Shown here one piece after another: positions 56,377-64,000 of a stretch of 64,000 bases of DNA. The notes below the pieces were generated by a model. That model did no database searches, had not been told where the DNA came from, and was given only the letters and a program-made list of their open reading frames with translations. Source of the DNA: Croceibacter atlanticus HTCC2559 (lineage in GTDB: Bacteria > Bacteroidota > Bacteroidia > Flavobacteriales > Flavobacteriaceae); assembly GCF_000196315.1 (NCBI RefSeq), contig NC_014230.1:1818001-1882000 (forward strand), in the 5' to 3' direction. Positions within the stretch are counted from its first letter, which is position 1. Each line of letters starts with the position of its first letter. A program made the translations under genes and the position numbers.

Positions 56377-57540
56377 ATGATGAATAATTTCAAAATGGTG
56401 GCCAAAACTATGTTTGGTTTTGAGCCGCTACTAGCAAAAGAATTAAAACAACTGGGTGCCAGTTACGTAAAAGAAGGAAACCGAAACGTTGAGTTTGAGG
56501 GTGATAAGGGCTTTATGTATAAAGCAAATTTATGCTGCCGTACTGCTGTAAAAATCTTAAAACCAATTGAAACGTTTAAGGTGATTTCTGAAGATGATCT
56601 TTATAAAAAAATATATGCTATAGATTGGTCTCAGTATCTTAATGAAACAGATACTTTGGCAATTGATGGTACTGTATTTTCTGAAATTTTCACACACTCT
56701 AAATACGTTGCCTTAAAAACAAAAGATGCCATTGTAGATCAATTTAGAGAGAAAACAGGCATACGTCCTAATGTAGATTTAGATCATCCTACATTACGTA
56801 TAAACATTCATATAGATCAGACTAATTGTACAGTGTCATTGGATAGCTCTGGAGATTCTCTGCACAAACGAGGCTATAGAGAGTACACAAATATTGCACC
56901 TATAAATGAAATATTAGCAGCTGGATTATTACTTAAATCTGGTTGGGATGGCTTGTCACATTTTCACGATCCTATGTGTGGTAGTGGGACTATGTTAATT
57001 GAAGCTGCAATGATAGCTTGTAACATACCACCAAATATTAATAGAGAACAATTTGCATTCGAGAAATGGAAGGATTGGGATGTAGATTTGTTTGAGAAGA
57101 TTGAAGAAAGTGCGCTAAGAAAAATTAGAGGGTTTGATTATACGATAACTGGTGCAGATGAATCTCAAAGCATCATTTTAAAAGCACAAGAAAATATAGA
57201 AAATGCTAATCTAGCTGAATTTATAAAAATTAATAGACAAGATTTCTTTACTTCTGAAAAGCAAGTAGATGGTCATTTACATATGGTATTTAATCCACCT
57301 TATGGAGAACGTATTGAAGTTAACGTACCAGAATTTTACGGCAAGATAGGAGATACCTTAAAGCAAAATTATCCTGGTAGTGAAGCCTGGTTTATAACTT
57401 CAAATCTAGAAGCTATGAAATTTGTGGGCTTAAGACCGTCTCGAAAGATTAAAGTATATAATGGTAAATTAGAATCTAAATTTCTGAAATACGAAGTTTA
57501 TGAAGGCACTAAAAAATTACACAAGCTAAATGATGATTAA
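56377..57540 (+). CDS. THUMP-domain RNA methyltransferase (RlmL N-terminal/YpsC-like)
   Basis: A 387-residue enzyme. The N-terminal ferredoxin-like and THUMP domains (about 1-165) contain FEPLLAKELKQLGA and VNIHIDQTNCTVSLDSSGDS-type sequence. The C-terminal methyltransferase has DPMCGSGTMLIEAAMIACNI and the catalytic NPPYGERI. Such proteins methylate N2 of a guanosine in 23S rRNA; the exact site is not shown. The start is the first of two nearby Met codons. Its 3' end overlaps the converging DUF6048 gene by four bases. Confidence 0.92.
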   Translation: MMNNFKMVAKTMFGFEPLLAKELKQLGASYVKEGNRNVEFEGDKGFMYKANLCCRTAVKILKPIETFKVISEDDLYKKIYAIDWSQYLNETDTLAIDGTVFSEIFTHSKYVALKTKDAIVDQFREKTGIRPNVDLDHPTLRINIHIDQTNCTVSLDSSGDSLHKRGYREYTNIAPINEILAAGLLLKSGWDGLSHFHDPMCGSGTMLIEAAMIACNIPPNINREQFAFEKWKDWDVDLFEKIEESALRKIRGFDYTITGADESQSIILKAQENIENANLAEFIKINRQDFFTSEKQVDGHLHMVFNPPYGERIEVNVPEFYGKIGDTLKQNYPGSEAWFITSNLEAMKFVGLRPSRKIKVYNGKLESKFLKYEVYEGTKKLHKLNDD

Positions 57541-58271
57541 TCTTTAGCAAAGTTTTTTTGTTTTTCAGTTTTGTTGAAGATAGGAATGAGGTAGGATAAA
57601 GAATACCCATAACCTGCACCAAACTCACTGCCATCATATGTCTTTCCAAAACCTGGTATAAATAAATTATCAAAGTTTTCTGGGCTGTCATTACTAACTC
57701 TTCGTTTTAGCTGTACATGTACAGATAGGTATAAGTTGTTAAATAGTTCTGCTTTAATACCAAGCTGTAGCTCTATCCAACTAGCTGTTAAGCCATCATA
57801 ATTAACGGGATCACTAACAACAGTTGGGTCAAAAAATGGCGTGTCTGTATAAATGGTATAGCTTTGTAACTCTTGAGAAAACGTAGAAAAACCATAGCGT
57901 AGGCCTACAAATATTTCATTACTCATACCTATCCAATTATCATAGGCGTTATAATTTGCTCCAACTTTAATATAACTCCCTTTAGTAAAGGCTTCTAAAT
58001 TAGTTTCGTTATAATCAAATTGTTCATTACCTAATTCTGCTGCTATAAAATAATGCTTTAAGATTCTATAATCTCCAAGAAGTTCAAATCCACTATAATC
58101 TTCATCTAAAAGTGTTCTTAATGGTTTGCTTAAATCTACACCAACTCTAACACCATACTTCTCTTTAAAACTTATGCTGTCTGAAACACTTATAAGCGTT
58201 TCTTGAGCAAAGAAACTTGCGGTACACCAGAAAATACTAGTGAAAAATAGTAACGTGCGTAGTAAGCTCAT
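57537..58271 (-). CDS. DUF6048-family outer membrane beta-barrel-like protein
   Basis: A 244-residue protein. The signal peptide (about 1-22, ending SFFAQ) precedes a beta-rich body with alternating polar and aromatic residues (GDYRILKHYFIAAELGNEQF, SYIKVGANYNAYDNW, EIFVGLRYGFSTF, WIELQLGIKAELFNNLYL), as expected for an outer-membrane barrel. Function unknown. It overlaps the upstream DUF6452 gene by 35 bases and belongs to the rlmD transcription unit. Confidence 0.88.
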   Translation of the reverse strand: MSLLRTLLFFTSIFWCTASFFAQETLISVSDSISFKEKYGVRVGVDLSKPLRTLLDEDYSGFELLGDYRILKHYFIAAELGNEQFDYNETNLEAFTKGSYIKVGANYNAYDNWIGMSNEIFVGLRYGFSTFSQELQSYTIYTDTPFFDPTVVSDPVNYDGLTASWIELQLGIKAELFNNLYLSVHVQLKRRVSNDSPENFDNLFIPGFGKTYDGSEFGAGYGYSLSYLIPIFNKTEKQKNFAKD

Positions 58272-58752
58272 CTGTAATGTTTGATTCTATTATTTCAATA
58301 TTCTGTATCCAAGAGTCTGTGTCTTCTCCATTTAAACTAAAGTTTAAATCTAGATAATTAGATTTAAATCCACAGGCTCTATTTATGTACTCATCTTGTG
58401 GTGTATATGAAAATTGTAGCTCATCAATATTCTGCTCATCATTACCAGAGTTTCTTACAAACAGAAAATCTACAACTGTGCTTGCAGGATTTAGGGGTAT
58501 TGCTATAGAGTCTGTATTAGCTACAATCTCTCCAGATTCATTTAAACTTACTGGGTTGTTTACGCCAACAGCAGTTATAGATAAACTAGGAACATCTTTT
58601 AACTCGGTTGGAGTTACATTAATGTCATAAAACGTAATAATTAACTTAGGCGTTGTTGGTGTAGATTCTGGACATATATCATCACGTTGGCAGCTATTGG
58701 TTGTAAAACCTATAACTAACAAAACCAAAATTGCAATAAATGAGTGTTTCAT
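58237..58752 (-). CDS. DUF6452-family lipoprotein
   Basis: A 171-residue protein with a lipoprotein signal ending at C21 (FTTNSCQRDDIC) and a beta-rich domain: PKLIITFYDINVTPTELKDV, IAIPLNPASTVVDFLF and FSYTPQDEYINRACGF. Function unknown. The gene lies one base after the rlmD stop and overlaps DUF6048; the same three-gene order recurs in flavobacteria as far as I recall. Confidence 0.88.
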   Translation of the reverse strand: MKHSFIAILVLLVIGFTTNSCQRDDICPESTPTTPKLIITFYDINVTPTELKDVPSLSITAVGVNNPVSLNESGEIVANTDSIAIPLNPASTVVDFLFVRNSGNDEQNIDELQFSYTPQDEYINRACGFKSNYLDLNFSLNGEDTDSWIQNIEIIESNITDELTTHVTIFH

Positions 58753-58753
58753 A

Positions 58754-60166
58754 TTATCTTAATTCTAAACAAACCACATTTTCTACGTGATGTGTTTGTG
58801 GAAACATATCTACAGCCTGTGTTTTAGTTACTTTATAATAGGCATTCATAAGCTCTAAATCTCTAGCTTGTGTTGCACTATTACAACTTACATACACAAT
58901 ACGCTTAGGTTTAATATTAAGTATTTGTGCTACTACATCTTTATGCATACCATCTCTAGGAGGATCTGTAATAATAATGTCAGGTTGGCCGTGTTCCTCT
59001 ATAAATTCTTGAGAAAACACATGTTTCATGTCTCCGGCAAAGAAATCAACGTTATTAATCTCGTTAAATTGTGCATTTTTCTTAGCATCTTCAATAGCTT
59101 CTGGTACAGACTCTATACCAACTACTTTTTTAGCTTTTTTAGCAACAAACTGTGCAATTGTTCCTGTACCAGTGTATAGGTCATAAACTAATTCGTCTCC
59201 GCTAAGGTCTGCAAATTCTCTTGTAATTTTATATAAGTTGTAAGCCTGTTTACTATTAGTTTGGTAGAAAGATTTAGCATTTATTTTAAATTTTAAACCT
59301 TCCATCTCTTCAAAGATATGGTCTCGACCAGTATAGCAAATAACGTTTTGGTCATATATTGTATCATTACCCTTATCATTAATAACATATTGTAATGATG
59401 TTATCTCAGGAAATGTTTCAGCTATATAATCTAACAGTAACTCGCGTTGTTCTTTATCATCTTTATAAAACTGAATAAGCACCATTATCTCTCCTGTTGA
59501 TGCTGTTCTAATCATTAAAGTTCTTAGTAAACCTTCTTGCTTTCTTACATCAAAAAAATCTAAATTATGCTTTAGTGCAAATTCTTTAACGCTGTTTCTT
59601 ATCGCATTACTTGGATCTTCTTGCAGGTGACATTTTTTTATGTCTAAAATTTTATCCCACATTCCAGGTATATGAAACCCTAAAGCATCTTTATCTGTAA
59701 TTTCTACATCACTTTTAATTTCATCTAGCGTCATCCAGCGATTGTTGCTAAATGAAAACTCCATTTTGTTTCTATAAAAGTAAATGTCTTCACTTCCTAA
59801 AATAGGGGTAATCTCTGGTAGCTCTACTTTACCAATACGTTTAAGGTTATTTATAACTTCATTTTCTTTAAAAGCTAATTGGTGCTCATAGCCCATATTT
59901 TGCCATTTGCAACCACCACAAGTTCCAAAATGTTGACATTCTGGCTCAACTCGCTTATCTGAATATGATACAATGTTTACCGCTTCACCTTCATAAAAGG
60001 CACGCCTTTTTTTGTATGTCTGTATATCTGCAACATCTCCTGGTACAGCATTTTTAACAAATATAACTTTACCATCTGGAGCTTTAGCAATACTCTTGCC
60101 TTTAGATCCTGCGCCGGTAATCTCTACTGCTTCAAATAATTGTTTGGTTTTCTTTTTTCTTGCCAT
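58754..60166 (-). CDS. rlmD: 23S rRNA (uracil1939-C5)-methyltransferase RlmD
   Basis: A 470-residue enzyme. A TRAM-like N-terminal domain (about 10-65) is followed by iron-sulfur ligands C77, C83 and C86 (CQHFGTCGGC) and a later KKCHL. The SAM motif is VYDLYTGTGTIAQFVA, then DPPRDGMHKDVV, and the catalytic cysteine is C428 in VSCNSATQARD. It modifies U1939 of 23S rRNA. The promoter box ends only four bases before the ATG, so the transcript may have almost no leader. Confidence 0.95.
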   Translation of the reverse strand: MARKKKTKQLFEAVEITGAGSKGKSIAKAPDGKVIFVKNAVPGDVADIQTYKKRRAFYEGEAVNIVSYSDKRVEPECQHFGTCGGCKWQNMGYEHQLAFKENEVINNLKRIGKVELPEITPILGSEDIYFYRNKMEFSFSNNRWMTLDEIKSDVEITDKDALGFHIPGMWDKILDIKKCHLQEDPSNAIRNSVKEFALKHNLDFFDVRKQEGLLRTLMIRTASTGEIMVLIQFYKDDKEQRELLLDYIAETFPEITSLQYVINDKGNDTIYDQNVICYTGRDHIFEEMEGLKFKINAKSFYQTNSKQAYNLYKITREFADLSGDELVYDLYTGTGTIAQFVAKKAKKVVGIESVPEAIEDAKKNAQFNEINNVDFFAGDMKHVFSQEFIEEHGQPDIIITDPPRDGMHKDVVAQILNIKPKRIVYVSCNSATQARDLELMNAYYKVTKTQAVDMFPQTHHVENVVCLELR

Positions 60167-60170
60167 AGCG

Positions 60171-60178
60171 CAAAGGTA
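60171..60178 (-). promoter_or_regulatory. -7 element of rlmD, almost touching the start codon
   Basis: The minus strand reads TACCTTTG (TAnnTTTG), then CGCT, then ATG. A start site a few bases downstream of the box would coincide with the ATG. Confidence 0.5.
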
Positions 60179-60302
60179 ATTTTTTATTGCCGACTAATTA
60201 TTCAAGACCCCTTAATTTTATTGGTGTGAGATGGTCAATTTATAATGATTATGAATATTGGGGCTTTATACCATATTTATGAAAAATTTATTTTCAAACC
60301 CT

Positions 60303-60310
60303 TAATTTTG
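60303..60310 (+). promoter_or_regulatory. -7 element of rocD
   Basis: TAATTTTG (TAnnTTTG) lies 66 bases upstream of the rocD start codon. Confidence 0.45.
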
Positions 60311-60376
60311 TGAATATCGGATGATTTCTCTCCCAAAGTAGGAATAGATAATTGTTTCAGAAAAAAAATAAATACT

Positions 60377-61654
60377 ATGACTGTTGACACTATTACATCG
60401 TCAAAACAAGCCATTGAATTAGAAGATAAATATGGTGCACATAACTATCACCCACTTCCAGTAGTACTGGCAAAAGGTGAAGGTGTACACGTATGGGATG
60501 TCGAAGGAAAAAAATATTACGACTTTCTTTCTGCTTACTCTGCAGTAAACCAAGGACACTGTCATCCTAAAATTGTAGGTGCTATGAATAGCCAAGCAGA
60601 AACGCTTACGCTTACTTCTAGAGCATTTTATAATGATATGCTTGGTAAATATGAAAAGTTTGCATCAGACTATTTTAAGTTTGATAAGCTTTTACCTATG
60701 AATACTGGAGCAGAAGCTGTTGAAACTGCTATAAAGATTTGTAGAAAATGGGCCTATGAGAAAAAAGGTGTTAAAGAAACAGACGCTCAAATAATTGTTT
60801 GTGAAAATAACTTCCACGGGAGAACAACAACTATAATTTCATTTTCTAATGATGAAGGTGCCCGTAAAAACTTTGGACCATACACTCCAGGATTTATAAA
60901 GATTCCTTACGATGATACAGAAGCTTTAGAGAACGCTTTAAAGCAAGAAAATGTTGCAGGATTTTTAGTTGAGCCTATTCAAGGTGAGGCTGGAGTTTAC
61001 ACACCAGCAGATGACTTTATGAAAAAGGCAAAGCAATTGTGTAATGATAATAACGTGTTATTTATTGCAGATGAAATACAAACTGGTATAGCTAGAACGG
61101 GTGGTTTACTTGCAGTATGTGGTAACTGCTCTTGTGAAAACCACTGTGAAAGACAAGAAACATATAGTAGACCAGATATTTTAATATTAGGTAAAGCACT
61201 TTCTGGTGGTGCATACCCAGTATCTGCTGTTTTAGCAGATGATGAGATTATGAATGTTATAAAGCCTGGACAACACGGTTCTACCTTTGGAGGAAATCCT
61301 GTGGCAGCAGCAGTTGCTATGGCTGCACTACAAGTTGTTCAAGATGAAAACTTAATTCAGAATGCAAGAACATTAGGAGAGTTATTTAGATCTGAAATGG
61401 CTAAATATATTGAAACTTCAAATATTGTTTCATTAGTTAGAGGTAAGGGTTTACTTAATGCAATTGTAATTAATGATTCCGAAGACAGCTCAACAGCTTG
61501 GGATATGTGTATGGCATTAAAAGAAAATGGTCTTTTAGCTAAACCTACTCACGGAAACATTATACGTTTTGCACCACCGTTGGTGATGACTAAAGAACAA
61601 TTGTTAGACTGTGTTTCAATAATTACAGAAACACTTAAAACATTTGAAAAATAG
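60377..61654 (+). CDS. rocD: ornithine--oxo-acid aminotransferase
   Basis: A 425-residue class III PLP aminotransferase. It has YDFLSAYSAVNQGHCHPKIV, NTGAEAVETAIKI, NNFHGRTTTIISFS, VEPIQGEAGV, IADEIQTGIARTG (D232 to the PLP ring nitrogen) and the Schiff-base lysine K273 in LILGKALSGGAYP. It interconverts ornithine and glutamate semialdehyde. An insertion at about 248-264 carries four cysteines (CGNCSCENHC) just before the PLP lysine; most relatives have a shorter loop there. Confidence 0.94.
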   Translation: MTVDTITSSKQAIELEDKYGAHNYHPLPVVLAKGEGVHVWDVEGKKYYDFLSAYSAVNQGHCHPKIVGAMNSQAETLTLTSRAFYNDMLGKYEKFASDYFKFDKLLPMNTGAEAVETAIKICRKWAYEKKGVKETDAQIIVCENNFHGRTTTIISFSNDEGARKNFGPYTPGFIKIPYDDTEALENALKQENVAGFLVEPIQGEAGVYTPADDFMKKAKQLCNDNNVLFIADEIQTGIARTGGLLAVCGNCSCENHCERQETYSRPDILILGKALSGGAYPVSAVLADDEIMNVIKPGQHGSTFGGNPVAAAVAMAALQVVQDENLIQNARTLGELFRSEMAKYIETSNIVSLVRGKGLLNAIVINDSEDSSTAWDMCMALKENGLLAKPTHGNIIRFAPPLVMTKEQLLDCVSIITETLKTFEK

Positions 61655-61679
61655 TGTTACAAAACATCTTATATAATAA

Positions 61680-61709
61680 AAAACCTGCTAGTTATAGCAG
61701 GTTTTTTTT
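61680..61709 (+). terminator. intrinsic terminator of rocD
   Basis: An 11-bp stem AAAACCTGCTA (61680-61690) pairs with TAGCAGGTTTT (61695-61705), with loop GTTA, and runs into eight T residues. Confidence 0.88.
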
Positions 61710-61729
61710 GTGATTTTAACAAAGGTAAC

Positions 61730-62065
61730 TTAGTATTGACCTTCACCATATTGTTCCAGCATTTCTTGTTGCATTTCCTGTAAGCCTTCCATGCCACCAT
61801 AAAATACTAACATTCCGATGATTAGTAATATATAGATAACACTAAGAGCTAAACCAATATAAGCTAATATTTTTCCTGTTTTTACATTTTGATATCCAGA
61901 GTATAATTCTGGGCTTACTAAATAAGTTTCTGTTGCTTTCTTAGCTAAGACAATTGTAATTATGGCTAAAATAAGACCAATAACTCCATAGCAGCAACAT
62001 CCTATTATAGATAGAATACCAAGAATTAATATTAAAGTTGAATTAGGTAAATTTTGTTTTTCCAT
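61730..62065 (-). CDS. CCC-motif small membrane protein
   Basis: A 111-residue protein with two transmembrane regions (about 11-40 and 67-90). The first contains CCCYGVIGLILAI, the triple-Cys motif for which the family is named. A polar loop (ELYSGYQNVKTGKILAYIG) joins them, and a Met/Glu/Gln-rich tail follows. Function unknown. It lies downstream of a DUF2752 gene on the same strand. Confidence 0.85.
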   Translation of the reverse strand: MEKQNLPNSTLILILGILSIIGCCCYGVIGLILAIITIVLAKKATETYLVSPELYSGYQNVKTGKILAYIGLALSVIYILLIIGMLVFYGGMEGLQEMQQEMLEQYGEGQY

Positions 62066-62121
62066 GTGGATTAAGGTTTCTGATTAGGTAGTTTAAATAT
62101 AGTAAATGTAAGTAATTGAAT

Positions 62122-62394
62122 TTATAAATATTTTAGAAGATAGCTAACAACCATAACTAAAGCTGTTAAACCTCCTAAGATGGCTACAATTTTTCCGTAA
62201 AATTTAACTGGGTAAAAAAAGTTTACGCCAACAAAAATGAGTAAACTAAGTAATGGGTAAACTGCAGGATACATTACAAAAGCGGCAGTAAATTCACCTT
62301 GAATAAGAAGCGAAATTGATCGTTGTAGGCCACAGCCTAAACACTCAACCCCAAAGAACTTTTTATTTAGGCAAGGAAGCATGAAGTCTTCCAT
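62122..62394 (-). CDS. DUF2752-family small membrane protein
   Basis: A 90-residue protein with the family motif ECLGCGLQRSISLLIQGEF (CxxCGxxR) near the N-terminus and two hydrophobic helices. Function unknown. It starts three bases after the stop of the T9SS cargo gene and precedes the CCC-motif gene, the usual small-protein neighbourhood for this family. Confidence 0.87.
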   Translation of the reverse strand: MEDFMLPCLNKKFFGVECLGCGLQRSISLLIQGEFTAAFVMYPAVYPLLSLLIFVGVNFFYPVKFYGKIVAILGGLTALVMVVSYLLKYL

Positions 62395-62397
62395 GTA

Positions 62398-64000
62398 CTA
62401 TCTATTATTTGAAACAGTGATTTTTTTAGAAAATGTTATGTTATCACTAGTCGTAATATTAACAACATAAATAGCTTCTTGAAGATTTCTAGTACTAAAA
62501 GTATACACAGATTGTCCTTCTAGGTTTTGTTCGTTAATCACTTTTTTTCCAGTAATATCATATAGTGCAACAGATTTTAGATCTAAAGCATTAGGGTTTC
62601 TTATTTCTAATTGAGAAGCTGAATTATTCTGGAAGACATCAAAGTTTTCAGCTGCAAAGTCTTTAGTGTCTAATACTTCCTGTTCTTGGAAAGTTAGGAA
62701 GAAACGCCCATCATAATTTCCTGCTTGTAAGGTAGTGGTCCAAGAGTTGTAATTTATATCATAATAAACTCCTGTTTCACTATCTAAAATATAAACATTT
62801 TCTGTATTAAAATTTTCAAAACTAGTGGCTGTAAACTTCACGTCCATTTGAGAATCTAAAACTAGCGAAAGTGGTATTTCTTCTGTAACATCAAAAGGTC
62901 TTACATCTATATAATACTTGTCGTTATTGTTTAAAATAGCAGCATCAGAAGCTAATGAATTTCTAAGTCTGGCATCCATTGCATAGTCTACACCTCGAGA
63001 TGAGTTATGCCAAAAGCCTATAGAAATCTGCCTATTATAAGCGTGATTTAACTCTATATTTAGTTTTAACTTAGGAATGACTATAAGTTCATCTTCATCA
63101 AAATTTTCAGTAGTAATATTTTCTGAAGTATTTCTATGAAAAGTAGAGTTTGAAGAAGCTGTTTCTGGGATATAAGCTCTGTGCCTATTCTCAAAAGTAA
63201 ATGAGTTGTCTAAATTACTGGTCGTCTCAACAAAGAATCCTTGTGCTATTGGTAAGTAGCGTCTATCTCTAGCATCACCTTCTACACCTGTTTCAGAATT
63301 TGCGATTGGTTCACCATCATTTGTATACATAATGAAAGTAGCGCCAACAGACATTCCTGTAGTGCCACAATCAACAGGAGCAAAAGCTTCGTAACCTGCT
63401 TGATAATCTACAAGAAAATGAGACTGAACGCTAGGATCACTGTCATAAAAATAAGCAATACCAGTTGTATTATCTTTTCTAGTAATAGAGCCACACGATG
63501 TTAATGTTACTGGTACATCTGGAGTGTCTGGATCATTGTCATCATCTATATCAGAATTCACTGAGTGTTCTAATAAGAAGTAACTAAGGTCTAAAGCAGA
63601 TGGATAAGGGTTACCTATAAAAACAGAATGTCCTGGTGTTATAGGAGTAATACTTCCAATTTCTATAGTTCCAGAATTAGGACGTCCTCTAAAATCAAAA
63701 CGTTGTGCACTACCAGAATTGTTTACAACACCTTCGCCTGCATCAGATACTGTAGGATCTGCACCTGTTACACCTTTCATTGTAAAGCCATATCCTGCAG
63801 GTATAGTATAATCATCACCACCAACTTGTTGCCATCCTAAATAATCATCTCCAGTAGGGTAATAGAAAAACCAATAGCTTGGTAAAGATAGTGGTTCTGG
63901 GTCTGGTGTAGCGCTAGCGTCTCCAACAGAACTTTCATAACCACCAATTAATTTAACAGGAGATGAATAGGTTTTATCTACAGGTGTAAACAAAGTAGAC
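62398..64000 (-). CDS. C-terminal part of a large T9SS-secreted protein (5' end outside window)
   Basis: At least 533 residues are visible; the frame is open to the right edge, so the N-terminus and signal are missing. The visible part is beta-rich and Asp/Ser/Thr-rich, typical of large surface proteins. The last 80 residues form a type A sorting domain (VFQNNSASQLEIRNPNAL, VALYDITGKKVINEQNL, NLQEAIYVVNITT, FSKKITVSNNR). It is exported by T9SS and attached or released at the surface. An internal TTG at 63993 is not the real start. Confidence 0.88.
   Translation of the reverse strand, partial: STLFTPVDKTYSSPVKLIGGYESSVGDASATPDPEPLSLPSYWFFYYPTGDDYLGWQQVGGDDYTIPAGYGFTMKGVTGADPTVSDAGEGVVNNSGSAQRFDFRGRPNSGTIEIGSITPITPGHSVFIGNPYPSALDLSYFLLEHSVNSDIDDDNDPDTPDVPVTLTSCGSITRKDNTTGIAYFYDSDPSVQSHFLVDYQAGYEAFAPVDCGTTGMSVGATFIMYTNDGEPIANSETGVEGDARDRRYLPIAQGFFVETTSNLDNSFTFENRHRAYIPETASSNSTFHRNTSENITTENFDEDELIVIPKLKLNIELNHAYNRQISIGFWHNSSRGVDYAMDARLRNSLASDAAILNNNDKYYIDVRPFDVTEEIPLSLVLDSQMDVKFTATSFENFNTENVYILDSETGVYYDINYNSWTTTLQAGNYDGRFFLTFQEQEVLDTKDFAAENFDVFQNNSASQLEIRNPNALDLKSVALYDITGKKVINEQNLEGQSVYTFSTRNLQEAIYVVNITTSDNITFSKKITVSNNR

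Overview
The window looks like chromosome of a low-GC member of the Bacteroidota, most likely a marine Flavobacteriaceae; the genus cannot be fixed from what is visible. The signs are: gliding-motility ABC genes gldF/gldG; two proteins with type IX secretion (T9SS) C-terminal sorting domains; an OmpA protein with thrombospondin type 3 calcium repeats; many lipoproteins with a Cys followed by Ser/Asp; small proteins typical of flavobacteria (a small ettA-linked membrane protein, a CCC-motif protein, DUF6452/DUF6048, DUF4856); promoters of the Bacteroidetes type (TAnnTTTG) instead of E. coli -10 boxes; and almost no Shine-Dalgarno sequences. I saw no insertion sequence, prophage, CRISPR array, rRNA or tRNA. 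The gene content is mostly core.

Layout. 1-4 kb: end of an unknown gene, a CPBP intramembrane protease, a short MenE-type acyl-CoA synthetase, and on the minus strand an acyl-CoA carboxylase beta subunit. 4-8 kb: a secreted lipoprotein nuclease, a candidate structured RNA, a 59-residue membrane protein and EttA. 8-14 kb: a run of plus-strand genes of unknown function (coiled-coil membrane protein, 88-residue basic membrane protein, long soluble coiled-coil protein, helical protein, AAA+ ATPase). This is the most promising candidate for an undescribed system. 14-19 kb: a minus-strand block with SAM hydrolase, ABM-family protein, gldF, gldG and a TlpA-like thioredoxin lipoprotein. 19-24 kb: PhoH and purC, then a repeat-bearing T9SS cargo facing an OmpA protein across a gene-poor gap with two near-identical terminator hairpins. 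24-36 kb: housekeeping metabolism (aldehyde dehydrogenase, rlmH, nadC, BrkB, pepT, pyrD, LysE, HMG-CoA lyase, 5'-nucleotidase). 36-43 kb: pyrG, yidC with an overlapping small gene, OmpH, a lipoprotein, guaB and a small protein with a duplicated Cys/His motif.

43-50.4 kb holds an apparent iron/haem acquisition block on the minus strand: a haem-binding-domain protein, a DUF4856 lipoprotein, an imelysin-family lipoprotein, an HTTM (vitamin-K-carboxylase-like) membrane protein and a TonB-dependent receptor. The last three are nearly contiguous or overlapping. Inverted repeats resembling Fur-superfamily operators sit on the two promoters of this block. 50.4-64 kb: lysA, sucC, an M28 peptidase operon with a ZIP transporter and a methyltransferase, two RNA methyltransferase loci (THUMP type; rlmD with DUF6452/DUF6048), rocD with a Cys-rich insertion next to its PLP lysine, two small membrane proteins, and the C-terminal part of a large T9SS-secreted protein that runs off the right edge.

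Functionally, the acyl-CoA carboxylase beta subunit and HMG-CoA lyase fit leucine degradation although they lie 29 kb apart. pyrD and pyrG serve pyrimidine synthesis, purC and guaB purine synthesis. GldF/GldG and the two sorting-domain proteins point to a gliding, T9SS-equipped cell, but the T9SS machinery is not in the window. Function calls come from recognising protein motifs by eye; no database search was run.
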